From positions 124,001 to 188,000 of the forward strand of contig BSDZ01000025.1 in NCBI GenBank assembly GCA_030268105.1: a DNA stretch of 64,000 bases, read 5' to 3'. The position numbers and the translations under genes are program-made. This document shows positions 12,401 to 24,908 of this stretch, in pieces. The notes beneath the pieces are model-generated. The model was not told where the DNA came from. It did no database searches and was given only the letters and a program-made list of their open reading frames with translations. How positions within the stretch are numbered: position 1 is the first letter of the stretch; every line of letters begins with the position of its first letter. The DNA is from Volvox africanus. Its lineage: Eukaryota; Chlorophyta; Chlorophyceae; Chlamydomonadales; Volvocaceae.

Positions 12401-14484
12401 AAGAATTGACGGTTCTTTGTAGTTGGACTGGTGATTACTGCCGCTGCGACTTGTCCTCCTGCTGCTCCTGCTGCTGTGGTTCGCACAGGTCAGCCGAATT
12501 TTGTGAAAAACCAGCGCACTGCGATTCCGGTGGATGAATCGGCGACCGCGCCCAAGGACAAGTCCGCCATTGCGACCGACAAGAAGAGCAATAAGGTAGA
12601 AACCCGCGGTTTTTAGCAGCGGGTGGTTGGTTTGGTGGCGGATGCGTCACGTTGCTCGTCCTCCAGATGAGTAACGTGTGCATGTTGATGATCCTGGCTT
12701 GATTAGCAATGACTTGTGTGTATCAGTTTTTGCGTCGGACTGCTCACATGCGGTGTCGACATGCTTTGTTACCGCGCTGTCCCGCCATGACTGAGCTCCG
12801 TACTGCGCCGGCCAGAGGTCCGTACGGCGGGCAGACTTCGTGCGTTGTGACTTACTCCTCGTTATGCGGTTAATACTATTTATTTCTTGAGCTTCATTTG
12901 TGTGCATAGGTTATGAATTTGTGCTTCTGCCGGGGCACCTTACGCAGTAACCTAACTGCACTAGGCTGGCATATACGCATCCCTTGTGTATTGGGCTCGG
13001 TTCAGCTTGTAAGAATATCTTTTCTAACACGCTCCGACTTCTGGTTACATGCCCAAGGTGGTGTCGCCCCAGCTTTGTAATTACGATGGGTGTTTTTTTA
13101 TTAGTTAATGAGGATTCACTTCTCGCAGCCCATGATTTTCCATGCACATGATCATACATTGTTGCGCCCGCCTGGTCTTTCCCTTCCACAATGTCTTTAC
13201 CCATTTATATTCTGCCTCCCTTTCCTTCAACACGGTTCTCCCACCTGTAATTTTGCGTTTCCTCGACGCCCTTTTTCCGAATGTGTCTTTAATCTCCGTT
13301 GCAGGACGTGGTTCTTAACGCGTCAGCTTGGCAGGCAGACGAAGACCCTGCAGAAGGCGGCGGCGAGGCGACGGAGACGGGGGCGGGAGGCGAAGAGGAG
13401 GGTGATGACCTGTGGGACTCGTTCCGTAGCGTGGCGGAACGGGAGAAGCAGCAGGTAGGGTGTCCTTCGACCTGTCTACCGGTATCGTGTACCGCCAACT
13501 GGTTGGGTAGCATGCCTCTTTTGGCTGTATCACGTCGTCAATGCGGCATACCAATAAATGCCGAGCTCGCTTGGTAATGTTTGTGTCCTGCATGCAGAAA
13601 GCCGAGGAGGAGAAGCGGAGGAAGGACCTGGAGCAGGAGAGAGAACGGGTACGGTCTGGTGAAGTTCTCTGTAGGGCGTTGCATGCTTGGGGCGTGCACG
13701 GCTGCCGACAGAATTGCAAACATTGTTGCTTTCTTTTTCTTCTAGCTCTGATGCTTGCTAGTATGCTGTATATCTTACTGAAGATGCTTGCTTTTTAGCC
13801 AGATACCTAGATACCAGATACCTAGGGTTATTGGCCGCGCTCCGATTCCAGGAGAGACTGCGTGTCGTGGCGGAAGCACGTCAGGCGAAGGAGGAGGAGG
13901 AGCGGAAAATGCGTGAGGCGGAGGAGGCCGCTGCTGCCGAAGCTAAGCGGGCCAAAGACGAGGCACGACAAAAGGAGCTTGAAGAGCTTCAGGTGAGCCG
14001 AGCTTACGTGAGGTCAGGGCAAGGGCCAGGCGTGTTGACTGTCGCCAAGGTGACACAGACGGTAACGAGCGCAGAGATGCTGAAGCGGAAGAACGTGTTA
14101 TGGAGGAAAGGATGCGCGCAACAAATGAGAAAGTGCAGATATTGAGATAAAGTATCATCTAAGCATTTCAGCGCGGTGGCGCCACCCATCACACAGACGA
14201 TGCGTACCTTACAAATTCAAATTCTGGATAAATTGGAATTCGGAGCGTTTAAGAGACCGTTCCGACAGCCTTTCCATAATACTCAGCGCCCGACCTGGTG
14301 GCGCTGTTCCACTCGTTGCCTTTCGTTCGTTGCCATTCGCCTGCAGATGCAGGCCAACACCGCGCAGGTGTATCAGCCGCCAGACGCTAAGGCCTTTGGG
14401 GGGGCGTTAACTGGAGCGGACATAAACGATCTGGGCTTAATGTACAAGCACGATGACGATGCGGATGTTGGCTTCGACGATTGA
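9455..14484 (+). CDS. BET/GTE-type bromodomain protein with NET domain
   Basis: Proposed exons: 9455-9856, 9993-10235, 10345-10452, 10740-11061, 11463-12107, 12489-12595, 13305-13454, 13598-13648, 13852-13992, 14070-14132 and 14347-14484. All phases agree, giving about 789 residues. Residues about 90-200 form a bromodomain: PIRDGVPDYF, then HPMDLGTIKAKL after an intron, then CATYN with the Asn that binds acetyl-lysine. An NET domain follows at about 252-330 (exon starting 10740; ELQGNQLAEVLNII, then an acidic patch and LREYC). Exon 5 is extremely acidic with repeated Glu-Glu-Asp-Ala. The last exons encode a Lys/Glu/Arg-rich coiled coil like the tail of plant GTE proteins. Family knowledge: BET/GTE proteins read acetylated histones and recruit transcription machinery in the nucleus. 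The join of 12107 to 12489 is inferred from matching phase; if wrong, the gene ends at the TGA at 12122 and a second coiled-coil gene follows. Confidence 0.82.
11748..11850 (+). repeat. Imperfect 9-15 bp tandem repeat coding for Glu/Asp/Ala
   Basis: Units built on GAAGACGCA recur with small changes across this stretch of the acidic exon. They encode runs such as EEDAEEEDA in the BET-like protein. The pattern looks like slippage expansion, and in the reverse frame it makes only a spurious Ser-rich reading frame. Confidence 0.75.
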
Positions 14485-15240
14485 GACCGCCGCTATGTGA
14501 AGAGCTCCCACAAACCCAAAGACTACTCGGTGATGCACCGACTATAAAACGCACGAATGTAGTGCGGCTGTTGTCGTGTGGAAAGCGAGTTTCTTGGATC
14601 GGCTTGTCCGCGTGAGTGTGTCGTGTTGTAGGTCCATGCGTGCTGGATGCTTGTGCCTGCGTGGACCGATGAGTTGATTACTGAATGAGCGCTTGCTCGT
14701 ACTGTCGAAGTGCTGGTCTGGTGAGGGGGGCATGGGGTTGTTGGAGACCGGCTGTGCCGACGTGCCGCATGCATATGCACTGCATGGCATGTTGGTGCTT
14801 TCTGGCTACTGCTAAAGCTCCATGCGCCGTATGGTCAGCTGCAATGTGACAAGACAGTAGGCAGTTCGACTTTGGGCGCAGCCTTGCCATCACGCCGATC
14901 ACCCAGGTCGTTAGAAGGAAGCAAGAGAGCTGAGCCACCAGTAGCAGCCTGTATGTGAATGGGAAGATAATGCGTACAGCATGTGTGTATGTGCGTGTGT
15001 GGAGCTAGGACACTTATCGGCCTTGTTGTCTTTAAGAATGAGGGGATGCGCATCGCAGCGTGAAAAATGTTTGCGGTACGCTTGCCTTGGCACCAATGTG
15101 TGAGCGAGCGAGAGATTTCGATGATGAGCGAAATGTTGTTTTGGCTACTCTTTACCGATGGCGTTGCTGTCTCCTATGGACCTACCAGGTGAGGTAACAG
15201 CGTGGTGTGCTTATACGGCGGCGTAATGAGGGGCGCTGCA

Positions 15241-15245
15241 TGTAA
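15241..15245 (+). terminator. Candidate TGTAA polyadenylation signal
   Basis: TGTAA is the usual polyadenylation signal in volvocine green algae. This copy lies about 760 bases after the stop of the GTE-like gene, a plausible tail length there. It is a 5-base motif, so chance occurrence is quite possible. Confidence 0.3.
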
Positions 15246-15982
15246 AATGTTAGGAACTAGAAGTTGCGGGGGGTCGTACCCTGTTTTAGAACGCTCTGCG
15301 CATATGCCGATTGTGTAGCAACAGGGGCTGCATGGTCTGTCGCAAAGCATTGGTCAAGGGCTTTACGCCGATGCACCATGGTGCTGGGAAGATGTGGGAT
15401 GAGATGCTGGTGAGCCTGCGCTCACTCCCCCAGTTGGTGAAGGGCTTTTATTCCCGACAGAAAAACTCTAGGCCCTCATGCGACAGGTTACCAAGGACGT
15501 GTTCTAATAAACCATAGGCCCTGTACTAATGAAATGATGTCCCTCCACATGTCCATGTTGAACCCTACATGCTTTCTGTGATAAAAGGAGAAGCATAGTT
15601 CACCAGAAATCTGTATCTTTCGTGCATGATCTGGTTACTCCCTGGCATTCTATCGCGAAACCACTACTGGCGTTTTTACTAGGAAGCGTCCCCAAATTGT
15701 GGGTATAGTAAGTAAAACAAGCTTCTGGTTCCCCACGTAGAATGCAATCTTTCAACCAGGTTACACTGGCCGATGTCCGGTGGACCTCACGTACAGCAAA
15801 GAGACACGAATGGGAATGGGGTGCGGAGGCACGCAGCAGTCAGCAGCAGTCACGCACTCGATTCCTGGAACGGGAACAAGTAGTCCAGTGTTTGCCCACC
15901 ATTGCATGCTATCGCAAAAGAGCTAGAGGCAAAGAATTGCAAACTTTGTATCTTACATTCTTAATGTTAGGGTGCAAGTACA

Positions 15983-16011
15983 TCGTCGTCGTCGTCGCTG
16001 TTGTTGTTGTT
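15983..16011 (+). repeat. CGT/GTT trinucleotide microsatellite
   Basis: Five CGT-type units run directly into four GTT units in non-coding sequence. Confidence 0.8.
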
Positions 16012-16280
16012 ACAAGCTTCATGAGCTCGTAAGGCCCATACGAGCCAGGAGCCTCCAAGGACCGCGAGGACTCGAGAACATATGTAAGTACGTCAGTGGT
16101 TGTAGCATCCCGTTTCCCGTAGTATACGGCTTAACTGTCATATGTCAGTTAAAGTGCGTGCAGATGGAGCCGCCTTAAGAACATAGGATGTATCGCAATA
16201 AGCACATATCCTGCATAATACGGAAACAATTAGAGGTACGTTAGGACCAAAGGGTCACCTGGAACATACTTAAATGTGCG

Positions 16281-19200
16281 ATGCCAGACTCCGAAGAAAA
16301 ACCCCATGAACAAAGGCGTCGCCAATATCTGCCACTTAGGCGATCACTTTTAACATTATCTGAAATGTACGTGCATCGAGATATCGTGGTGCTCTTCCTA
16401 GCCCGCACTGTTCGACAGGCGGCTTACGGGACGGTCGGCGTGATTCTGGCGCTCTACCTTCGAGCTGTTGGATTGACTAATGACCAGTTAGGGATTCTGC
16501 TGACCCTGACGCTGTTGGGGGATTCGGTCATTTCCTTGGCCGTGACGAGATGGGCGGACCGAATTGGTCGACGATTAATGTTGGTATCCTCATGTTTGCT
16601 GGTGATCCTGTCCGGACTTGTATACGGCGAGGTCCTACAGCCGTCCTTTGGCTTGCTGCTGGTCGCGGCAACCGTGGGAGTGCTGTCACCGAGCGGAAAT
16701 GAGGTAATCTTTATTTCGGACGAGACATGCAAAACGGTCCTCAAGCGAATACTCGTGATATCAGAAACTTTCAAGTGCAATTGCAGTGTCATGCGGCAGG
16801 TACCCACAGATTCGCGTGGGGGTTGGATAAAACCCGTTCGAGTCGCACTTCCAAAGCGTACATGCCCCTGTGATCCGCTGCAGCCAGTATATAACACAAA
16901 GAAGTGGAACGTCGGTAAAATCGAAGATTCTCCCATCAAAATTCTGCTACAAATTAAAGTAGTTGGACCTTACATGAGAGGCCGCTATTATTGCTTGGAC
17001 AGGTTGGGCCCTTCATGGCTCTGGAGCAAAGCATTTTGGCTGAATTGGTCTCCCCTGGCAACCGCACGCACGTCTTTGCATGGTAAGGCAGTAATATTCT
17101 GTCCATATGGGTCAATTGAATGGTGCCGTGGTAAATGGTACCCGCTGACCTAGTCCTCTCCGCACGCGCCAAATCGAACACGCCAACTAATGCGCAACTG
17201 AGGCACTGCTGCCCTTGCAGATGCGTCCATTATAGCTTCCGGTAGTATTAATACGAATAAGAGCACGGGATTGCTTACGGCCGCCAGGTATATTTTGTGA
17301 GTCTGCCCACTAGAGCCCGCTGCTGCCGACTACGACACTGTCAGGCTGCGGCTTGGGAGACGCAACTGACCTCCCAGCCCCCACAATCGCTCTGTGCACT
17401 TGGGACGCTATCGGGTGTTGGGGAGATGGTCCCTGACTCCCTGTGCTTGCACCTCCCTCTAAACCTGCACCTGGCGGGATGACACTATGGCCTTATCACT
17501 TTGCCTCCCGATTGCTAGAATTCTCTTCCACTGAAAAGTTCATTCCCGTTCTGGCCCCGACCCACCTCATGAACCGGCAGGTATAACCTCGTGGGCTATT
17601 CCATGGCGGCAGTGGGCGCCCTGGCGGCGGGCGGAGCCTTGACGTGGGCGCAGCGAAGATATGGCATATCAGAGCTGGACGGCTTACGTGTGGTGTTCCT
17701 CCAATATGGTATTAGCGGCGGAGTTCTCCTTGGGCTGTTTGCGCTGCTGTCGGAACAGGTGGGGGTGCGGAGGGATTGGGACGAAAGCGGCTCCACCATG
17801 ACGTGTGCGTCTCCGAATCCGTGGCAAGGAGGAGGGACCATAGCACAGGGCCCTTCTCGCTACGGTGTCCTCTCGCTCGAGTGCCTGTTGTTATGGGCCT
17901 CCCTCTCTCACCTTCAGAGGGCCATACAAGCCCCAGTTTCTCCGGCTGTGCAGCGTCCCGCCTTTGAAGAGATGGAAACTCCCAAATGGGTCTGAGCAAG
18001 AGGGCCGACGGAAAAGCACGGGCGCTCCGCTGTGGAAGTAAGCTAGCTGCGTAATCAGCTGCTGCACCGGTGATGATTGCAGGTAGAGCGGCCCGAACGG
18101 CGGGAGCGGTGTCAAGTGGAAAGAAAGGCGTGCGTCAACATCGCAGTAGACGCGGGCACTGGCAGTATGGCAGTGGTGTGCGACGAGGAGGCAGGGCTGC
18201 AGGAGCCGCTGCTAGCGGCGGCGGCGGCGACAGAGCAGGAGCAGCAGCGAGGGGAGGAAGACGTGAATGATGGATGGAAATGGATGATGTCGTTGCCATC
18301 AGAGGCGCCACCGGCAGGATTGGCGCCAGAAGGCGTCTTGACCGGCATTGCCTTGGAGGGAGATAGTGGCAGTGGTGGGGACAGCACCTCTCCGGAAAGT
18401 GCGGGTATGGAACCAGACGGCAGTTCACAGGCTGTTCACATGACCGTTTCGACGCGGGTGGTGGAGAGCTTTCCGCTGGACGACTTGACGGAGTACGCGT
18501 CAGAATGGCACGGCAGTGAGTTTGACGTATGTGACACGCCAATGCACCGCGCCGCCTTGTCACTGCCGCCGCTCGACAATGACAGCGATGGCGATGGCGA
18601 TGGTAGCGACATCGGTACTTCTGAGGCCGTGCACGTCCACGTGGGAAAGAGCGGAGATGTCGATCCCAATATGAACGATGGGGCAGTTAGCGGCCCCCCC
18701 GGCCTGATGGGTTTGTCCGCTCGGAGTTGTAGCGTCGTGGCGCAGCTGTCGCTGCTGTTCGCGGCGGACTCATTTGCGGGGGGCCTGGTCACGGGTACCC
18801 TGCTGTCCTACTTCTTCCAGGTAGGTCCACCGGGTTCTTGAGGTAGGTGGAGAAGCGGGGCTTAAAGAAATGGAGCGCTAAGAAAGCTGGTGCATCTGGA
18901 GCGGGCAGCGCCAAACTATCCCGCATATTTGCTGCAAACAAAGTCCAGTCAGTGCTGAATGAATGCCATCTGAAGTAGTTTATTAGTACTAATTACACTG
19001 CTGCAAAAAAGATACACGGCGGATGATTTAACGGACAAGGATCGCGAGTCTTGTGAAGGAAATTGCTTGTTGTAGAGAAACCTGGGCAAACTCAGTTCAT
19101 TGACTTCCCGCCCGCGGGTTTTCGTTCTCCTGAGCATCCCGGCATCCACCCATTCGCCCGACTCGACAGTCCGGATTTAATGGGATGCAGCCAGCAGGTC

Positions 19201-20643
19201 CGTACGGTACGGCGGCTGTTCACCACGGCACGCCTGGAGCTGAACCCCACCATTTGAGCTGGATCCCCCCCCCTTCACGGCGCCTGATCCTGCATTGCCG
19301 CATTGCGAGCCCGTCTCCTAACATGTTCACTGACACTACCGTACATGCCTGTCGCCTGTCGCTCACCACGCGCAGACCAAGTACGGAGTAAGTATGGCAT
19401 ACCTTGGCAGTTTGCTTTTCGGTGCCAACATGCTTGCCGCCGTGTCGTCTCTGCTGAGTGGCTCAGTGGCGGCGCGCATCGGCCTAATCAATACAATGGT
19501 CTTTACGCACCTCCCTTCCAACATCCTCATGCTGCTCATCCCGCTCATGCCCAGCCTGTCCCTCGCTACCGTCATGGTGTTCTTGCGCTTCTCCATCTCA
19601 CAGGTATGTGGTTGGATGCTTATACGGCCGACAGCGAGACGAACACGACGATGTCTAATTTTACACACATCCGTGTGTAAAGTACACCGCAGTACGGGTT
19701 CTGGTTTGGCGGGTAGGCTGTTAAGTTAGGGTGGTACAGTTTGAGGAGGGGCTATGCTGTGGCAGCGCGGGCATGCGAGTAACCTGCCGTACGTAGCTGG
19801 CCGTACGTGGTCCAATCCCAACCCATCCTTGCGCGTCTGACCATGTGCCATACACACCTGCCGTACATCCGTGTCCCTATGCTTTTAGATGGACGTAGCC
19901 CCACGGGCGAGCTACGTGGCAGGCGTCGTTCGTCCAGACGAGCGTACGGCGGCCATGGGTATCGTCAATATCTCCAAGAGCATTGGCGCAGCGTTTGGGC
20001 CGCTGTTGACGGGCTGGCTGGCGGAGCGGGTGAGTTCGTGGCACAGGCTGCGGATCCAGGGTTTGTGTTACGACACGGGCGGGGGCCGGGGCTACGGATG
20101 TTGTGTCGCTGTGTCGCTGTGTCCAGTCAGCATGGCGTCGCTTCCTCGGCTCCAGGCCGTCCCTGAAGGGCAGGACAGGTAGTTCTGGGTCTGATCTGGA
20201 TCGGGAGAAGAGGAACGAAGCCCGGAGAAGGGGCAAGTGCTTGTCAAATTGAAAGGCTGAAGTTTGGATAGGTGTCCGTTCATCCGATGGAATTTAGATA
20301 TTGGTTGAGACGGCTGCCCGACCGCTCACGCCCCTGGTGAGCGGAAAGGGGTCCCGACTCCGCACGATCCGTCAGTAAGGCGGGAGGGGAGGATGAGGGT
20401 CTCGCCTTACCGTACTTTCGTCAGCTGTGGGCTGTCAGGTTGTTCCATCGCTGTCGCCTTGATGCTGAAGCGTGCGGCAAAAGATGTAGGTCGGATCGGG
20501 CGCGCCTTCCGAACCCCCCCCTTCTCTCTCTCTCCTCCTCTCAGGGCCTGTTCCACTGGTCCTTCTTCCTCGGGGGAGGCATTAAGATCGCCTACGACCT
20601 GGCGCTGCTGTGGAGGTTCGCCCACGTGGCGCCGGAGCACTGA
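16281..20643 (+). CDS. Major facilitator superfamily (MFS) transporter
   Basis: Proposed exons: 16281-16703, 17003-17082, 17581-17758, 18083-18820, 19376-19603, 19889-20029 and 20545-20643 (stop TGA). All phases match, giving 628 residues. Exon 1 starts at an ATG and encodes the first helices plus RWADRIGRR, the classic MFS motif A loop between helices 2 and 3. Exons 2-3 add helices of the N-terminal half. Exon 4 encodes about 215 hydrophilic, acidic residues before the next helix, so the cytoplasmic loop between the two six-helix halves is much longer than usual. Exons 5-7 supply the C-terminal half, including RPDERTAAMGIVN, the loop typical of drug:H+ antiporter-like or related MFS members, and a last helix ending Ala-Pro-Glu-His. 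It would move a small solute across a membrane by proton coupling; the substrate cannot be read from sequence. Confidence 0.85.
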
Positions 20644-22757
20644 GTCAGGACCCCAGGGCCCCCGGCCGCAGGTTGCACAGGTAGCCGTACTCGGCGGCTC
20701 GCAGCTTTCGGGAGCTGTTTCCTCAGCTGCAGTTGGGAGGTTGGACCGTGGCAGAGGGTTTGGGTGTGTGGATAGTGAATTGTGCATGAGGGCCGGGGTG
20801 CTATCCAACCCTGCGCAGTTCAGTTGATGAGCGAGCCCTTCCTGCTGCTGCGCTAATAGGTTGACCAGCCTAATGGATCTGGATTTAGGTCGTAGGAAGA
20901 ATGGTTAGCGTGCTGCGGATGCACGCGGAGACGCTCGTTCAGAGTCATTATTGTAGGCGAGTGCCGAAGTGCGAGTGATGGGCGACGTGGGGGCCGATAT
21001 CTGTTTGGGACTAATTAATATTTCAATGGCTGTACATAGGATACTAGTTCAGCACTCAGCATGCGCGCAGGCAGCGGGATGTTTGCAGTTGTGAGGCGAA
21101 ACGGGCCCCTTCCGCTTACGGGTATGCGGGTGTTGCGGATAGTTGCGGTGAGCTCCGCAGCGATTGTTTGCTTTCTTTGTACTGTTCTTTATACAATCCT
21201 TGTCATTACCCCCGTGAGGATCTCTTTAGCGGTTGGTAAACGCATTTTTCCTGCGCATGCGGTGCTCGATAGTACAGTAGTGTTGAGGCGTGCGCGCGGT
21301 TTAGGTGTAGGTGTTATGTTGCTCTGGGTGTTGTGTTCTCGGCTTTACATTGTGATGCTACTTTGTGTACTTTGTGTTGCGGAATTGCTGGTGCCAGTGC
21401 TGGTGCCATAGTGGCTGGGTCCTAGGAAAAGCGGTCACAACTTTGTGTGCGTTGCGATTTCATTCCCACAGAGTTTCCAATCGACGAACACCTTTCTTCA
21501 GGTAGTCGTATGTATGCAGTTACTAGCGACAGCAGTGAGGGAGTGTGCTCTGATGGTGCGCTAGTTTTAACCCAGTTCAAGGAGCCGTGGCGGTGGGCAG
21601 CGGGACGGTGTGCTGGCCGACCAAATGGTGGCTCGAAAGCCTACTTACAATAACTTGCTGTACATTATTCTGTGCCCATACAACACTGCCTTCGTGAATG
21701 TAATCTTAACCTTCACCATCGCGTTATCAGCAAATATAATCATTACTATCATTTAGGACTACCGTTACCCCCGAAAAGTGCACGTGCATGGAAACTGGCA
21801 ACAAACTAACAGGCTGCCTAAATCATGAAAGCCATCCCCTTCGCTCCGTATATCAACATATCGCCGTATAAGAGCCTTCCATCAGAGAAAAGGGAATGCA
21901 GGCCGCGAATAAGGCGCTGCTTCCAAAACGGGACACCGAAATCATCGAAGATTTGTGTAACACGTCGGTTAATCGTTTGGCTGCCGTCAGTCGCGAATAA
22001 ACCATCGTCCCTGGGGACACGTGCAGCACGTGCAGCACGTGAAGTGTTCCCCACACACGCGCACAGAGACTGTAACCGGCTAGTGAACGAGCGGTCGGTC
22101 GGGATACTAGTGTCACGTCAATCACACTTCCAATCTGATGGCGGTTTGCACAGACCTCGGAAGCAGAGGTGCACGCGGAAGGTGTAACCAACGCGGAGGT
22201 GACGGACATTCTACACCAAGTACAAAATGGATCAGTACAAAAGCTTATACATGTTTGGCACTTTTCCCCCGGCATAACAGAAGTCGGGCGAAGTCGGGCG
22301 CAGCATTAATTCTTCCCATACAGTCGTAAAACAGGGACAAGGCCCACACAGCATTTCGCATAACGCCTTACGGTGTGTCGGTGCATCATTTGCGGCCTCC
22401 TCTGGCACAGCTGGCGCGGCCGCAGTGTCCATGATTAATTTGAGCCACGCTGAAACCTTTTTTTGTGAGGGTTCCAGTGCGGGCGAGTGTCCAAGTGCCA
22501 AGTGGAGCAACTGGAGCCAAGTGGCGGTCCCGCACCAGGTGGTGGGGAAAGGGGATACAACCCGCGCAAGGCCGATTGCAAGATGCGTCTACCCAACCAC
22601 AGGGCACCTCGCATCGCGATTGGCGATTGTGCGGACAATCCGTACATACGTAGTACTGATAATCATCTTAAAACATTTCTTTGCGAAGACTGACCACCCA
22701 TCCTCATTGGGTATCCCACGGGTATGCGAGTGGCAACTAAAAAAGGGCATACGTCTC

Positions 22758-22812
22758 TTTCCCCTTCGCCCTTCCTCCTCTCCCCGGGGGAGGGGAAAGG
22801 GCGAACGGGAAA
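22758..22812. repeat. Long imperfect inverted repeat (hairpin)
   Basis: The left arm (22758-22785, C/T-rich) and right arm (22786-22812, G/A-rich) are near reverse complements over about 26 bases with almost no loop. On either strand the transcript could fold into a strong GC-rich stem. No gene is attached to it. Confidence 0.7.
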
Positions 22813-22980
22813 CTGCCAAACCTTGTAAGTCTCCCAAGGTGCCGTGTTTCGCAGTCACAAGATACACACCTCCAGTCGTGCAACCAACCCGCTCTGTTGC
22901 AACCGGCCGTCCGCGTGCAACCACTTACCACTTACCATTGTAGTGTTGCGCAGAACGTTGCTGTAGCTCTTTCGGCAAGG

Positions 22981-23013
22981 CACAGCACAGCACAGGATAG
23001 CACAGCACAGCAC
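22981..23013 (+). repeat. CACAG tandem repeat
   Basis: Five-base CACAG units are repeated with one interruption (GGATAG) in the middle. Non-coding. Confidence 0.75.
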
Positions 23014-24908
23014 GAGGCCGAAAGTTAATCGCACTTTGGCAATACCAGTACCGGTATCAGTGCTCACTTCGTTATGGTAATACAAAAACAAACTGCAAAT
23101 CGACAAAATCGCACGCCACTCGGCCAATTCAAGAAATAAACTCGATGGCGCCGCTGTTGTCGTCATTGTTGGTAGTAGTGATTGTGATGGTGTAACGTGA
23201 TAACGTTAGGTACTGTATATAGCCAGAGAAGGTATCTTCACCCGAGATGCACTGCCATGCGCCGCGCGACGTTAGCCTTCGACGCGCATCTGAGGCCAAG
23301 GCGCCGTACGCGAACAGGTCGCGGTCATCGCGCCCGGGGTGCAAATGATGCGGTGACAGATTCTTGCACAACCGAACACGGGCTGGTCACGCGTCGGTCG
23401 GTCCACCTATGCACAGCACATCATCTGTACGAGCTGTCGAGTACCCCGCACCCGCACTCCCCACACCCACGGCGAGCCATGCCCACTCGTGGCCATCTGG
23501 GCGCGTTACGCCTGGGCGCGTTACGAGGCCCCCTCGCCCTAATGGGGCTCAATCCAGCACACAGCCAACAGAGGATCCTCCGACAGCATCGGAGAGCCCG
23601 CCGGCGCGTGTTGTGTCCATGACCGCGCGACCGTGCCAGTTAATGAGCGGGGTCGTCGCATTACCTCATGCATCCTGCAAGGCACCCAGCTGAAAAATCC
23701 ATGCAGGGCATTCGCACCGGTCCCCATGTCCTTTCCGTCTGTCCGTCCACTGCTGCGAAGAAGACCCGGAACATATTCCCCAAGAACACAAAAGCAGACG
23801 ACAGATAGAACAGCCACATGTCGATGTATAACACAATAAACATATTGCTCGAACAAATATAACTTCTAATTCAATTCGTTGCGGCTTGAAGTCTTCCATT
23901 AAGAAATGGCTGTTGGGAGGTACAAATAAGATAATAGCAATGGATGACAGTAAAACAAAACTGAAACGCGACCAAAACTTGCGGAAAATGCGATGAGGTA
24001 TTCGTTGCAGAGCAAAACCCACTTACCCACACATACATACTCGAACAGCCCTCTGGCACGTACCCTCCCCCCCAATGGGCAGCATGGGGCATGCACCTCA
24101 ACGCCTTATAGCCCAACCGCGGTTTTGAGTGACCTCACACACGCGGAGGACTTCTGAGATGGCTCTTCTGACTGGGCCTGATATACTCCAGCCCAATACA
24201 GCCGTACAACCTCATGTACAATATACACGAGGGTACATAAAACCCTAGCACCCATCCATGGGGCGATGAAGCGCCGGGCCCAAACTTGCTGTACGCAGGC
24301 ACACAGGCACACACACACACAGCAGCAGCTGATGCGACCAGCGGATGCCTCAGTCGGGGCGTCAGAACAGAACCGTCAGCCGGCTACGATGGGGATCCCT
24401 GTCTGAACCACCTGTAATTGTAGATTCATTGTGTACGGCAGATGACGTGATGATGGCCGCCTGCCGAAATGTGGCAATGCACGCGGTGGTCGGTCGGGAC
24501 GGAAACCCAGTGACGCGCAAAACAGCAGCACCTCTCTGGGAGCTCACCTCTCTCGCCAGGCACTTAGACCACCCCATCTCATCTAGAGGGAGCAACCGGA
24601 ATGGAAAATTCTTCACACTTGCGGAAAACCTCGCTGATGGGCCGCTCCGCATCCAACGACCCAACCACCTGCCCACCCTACACCCCTTCACTCCATTTCG
24701 GGGGAAGCCCGGGTTTATCCGCCCACCCGCCCACCCGCACCCAATCGTTCGGCGCCTACCTTCCCCAAGCCCCTCCGGCCTACATGTATCAATAATTCAT
24801 GAACATGTGTCCTCGGAGGGTTGGACACCGGATGGGCTCTAGTGCTCCGCCACATCCGCATCCACATCCACATCCGCATCTGCACCCACGATCTGACCTC
24901 GCATCGCC

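Larger units (their letters stand above)
14485..16280. other. 3' tail of the GTE-like gene and spacer before the transporter
   Basis: About 1.8 kb with no supported gene. The first part is probably a long 3' untranslated tail; a TGTAA motif at 15241-15245 is a candidate volvocine-type polyadenylation signal. The second part must hold the transporter promoter. A short GTC/GTT repeat lies at 15983-16011. Confidence 0.5.
20644..24908. other. Spacer between the transporter and the minus-strand gene
   Basis: About 4.3 kb without a supported gene. It should contain the two convergent 3' tails. Visible structure is limited to a GC-rich imperfect hairpin at 22758-22812, CACAG repeats at 22981-23013 and a short CA run near 24306-24320. 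The open frames here are short, overlap each other and show no domain. Confidence 0.5.

Noticed and set aside
23129..23371. Minus-strand frame with a stretch reminiscent of a kinase (DLFAYGAL)
   Set aside because: Only a few residues resemble the kinase motif; no catalytic loop or other kinase element in any nearby frame.
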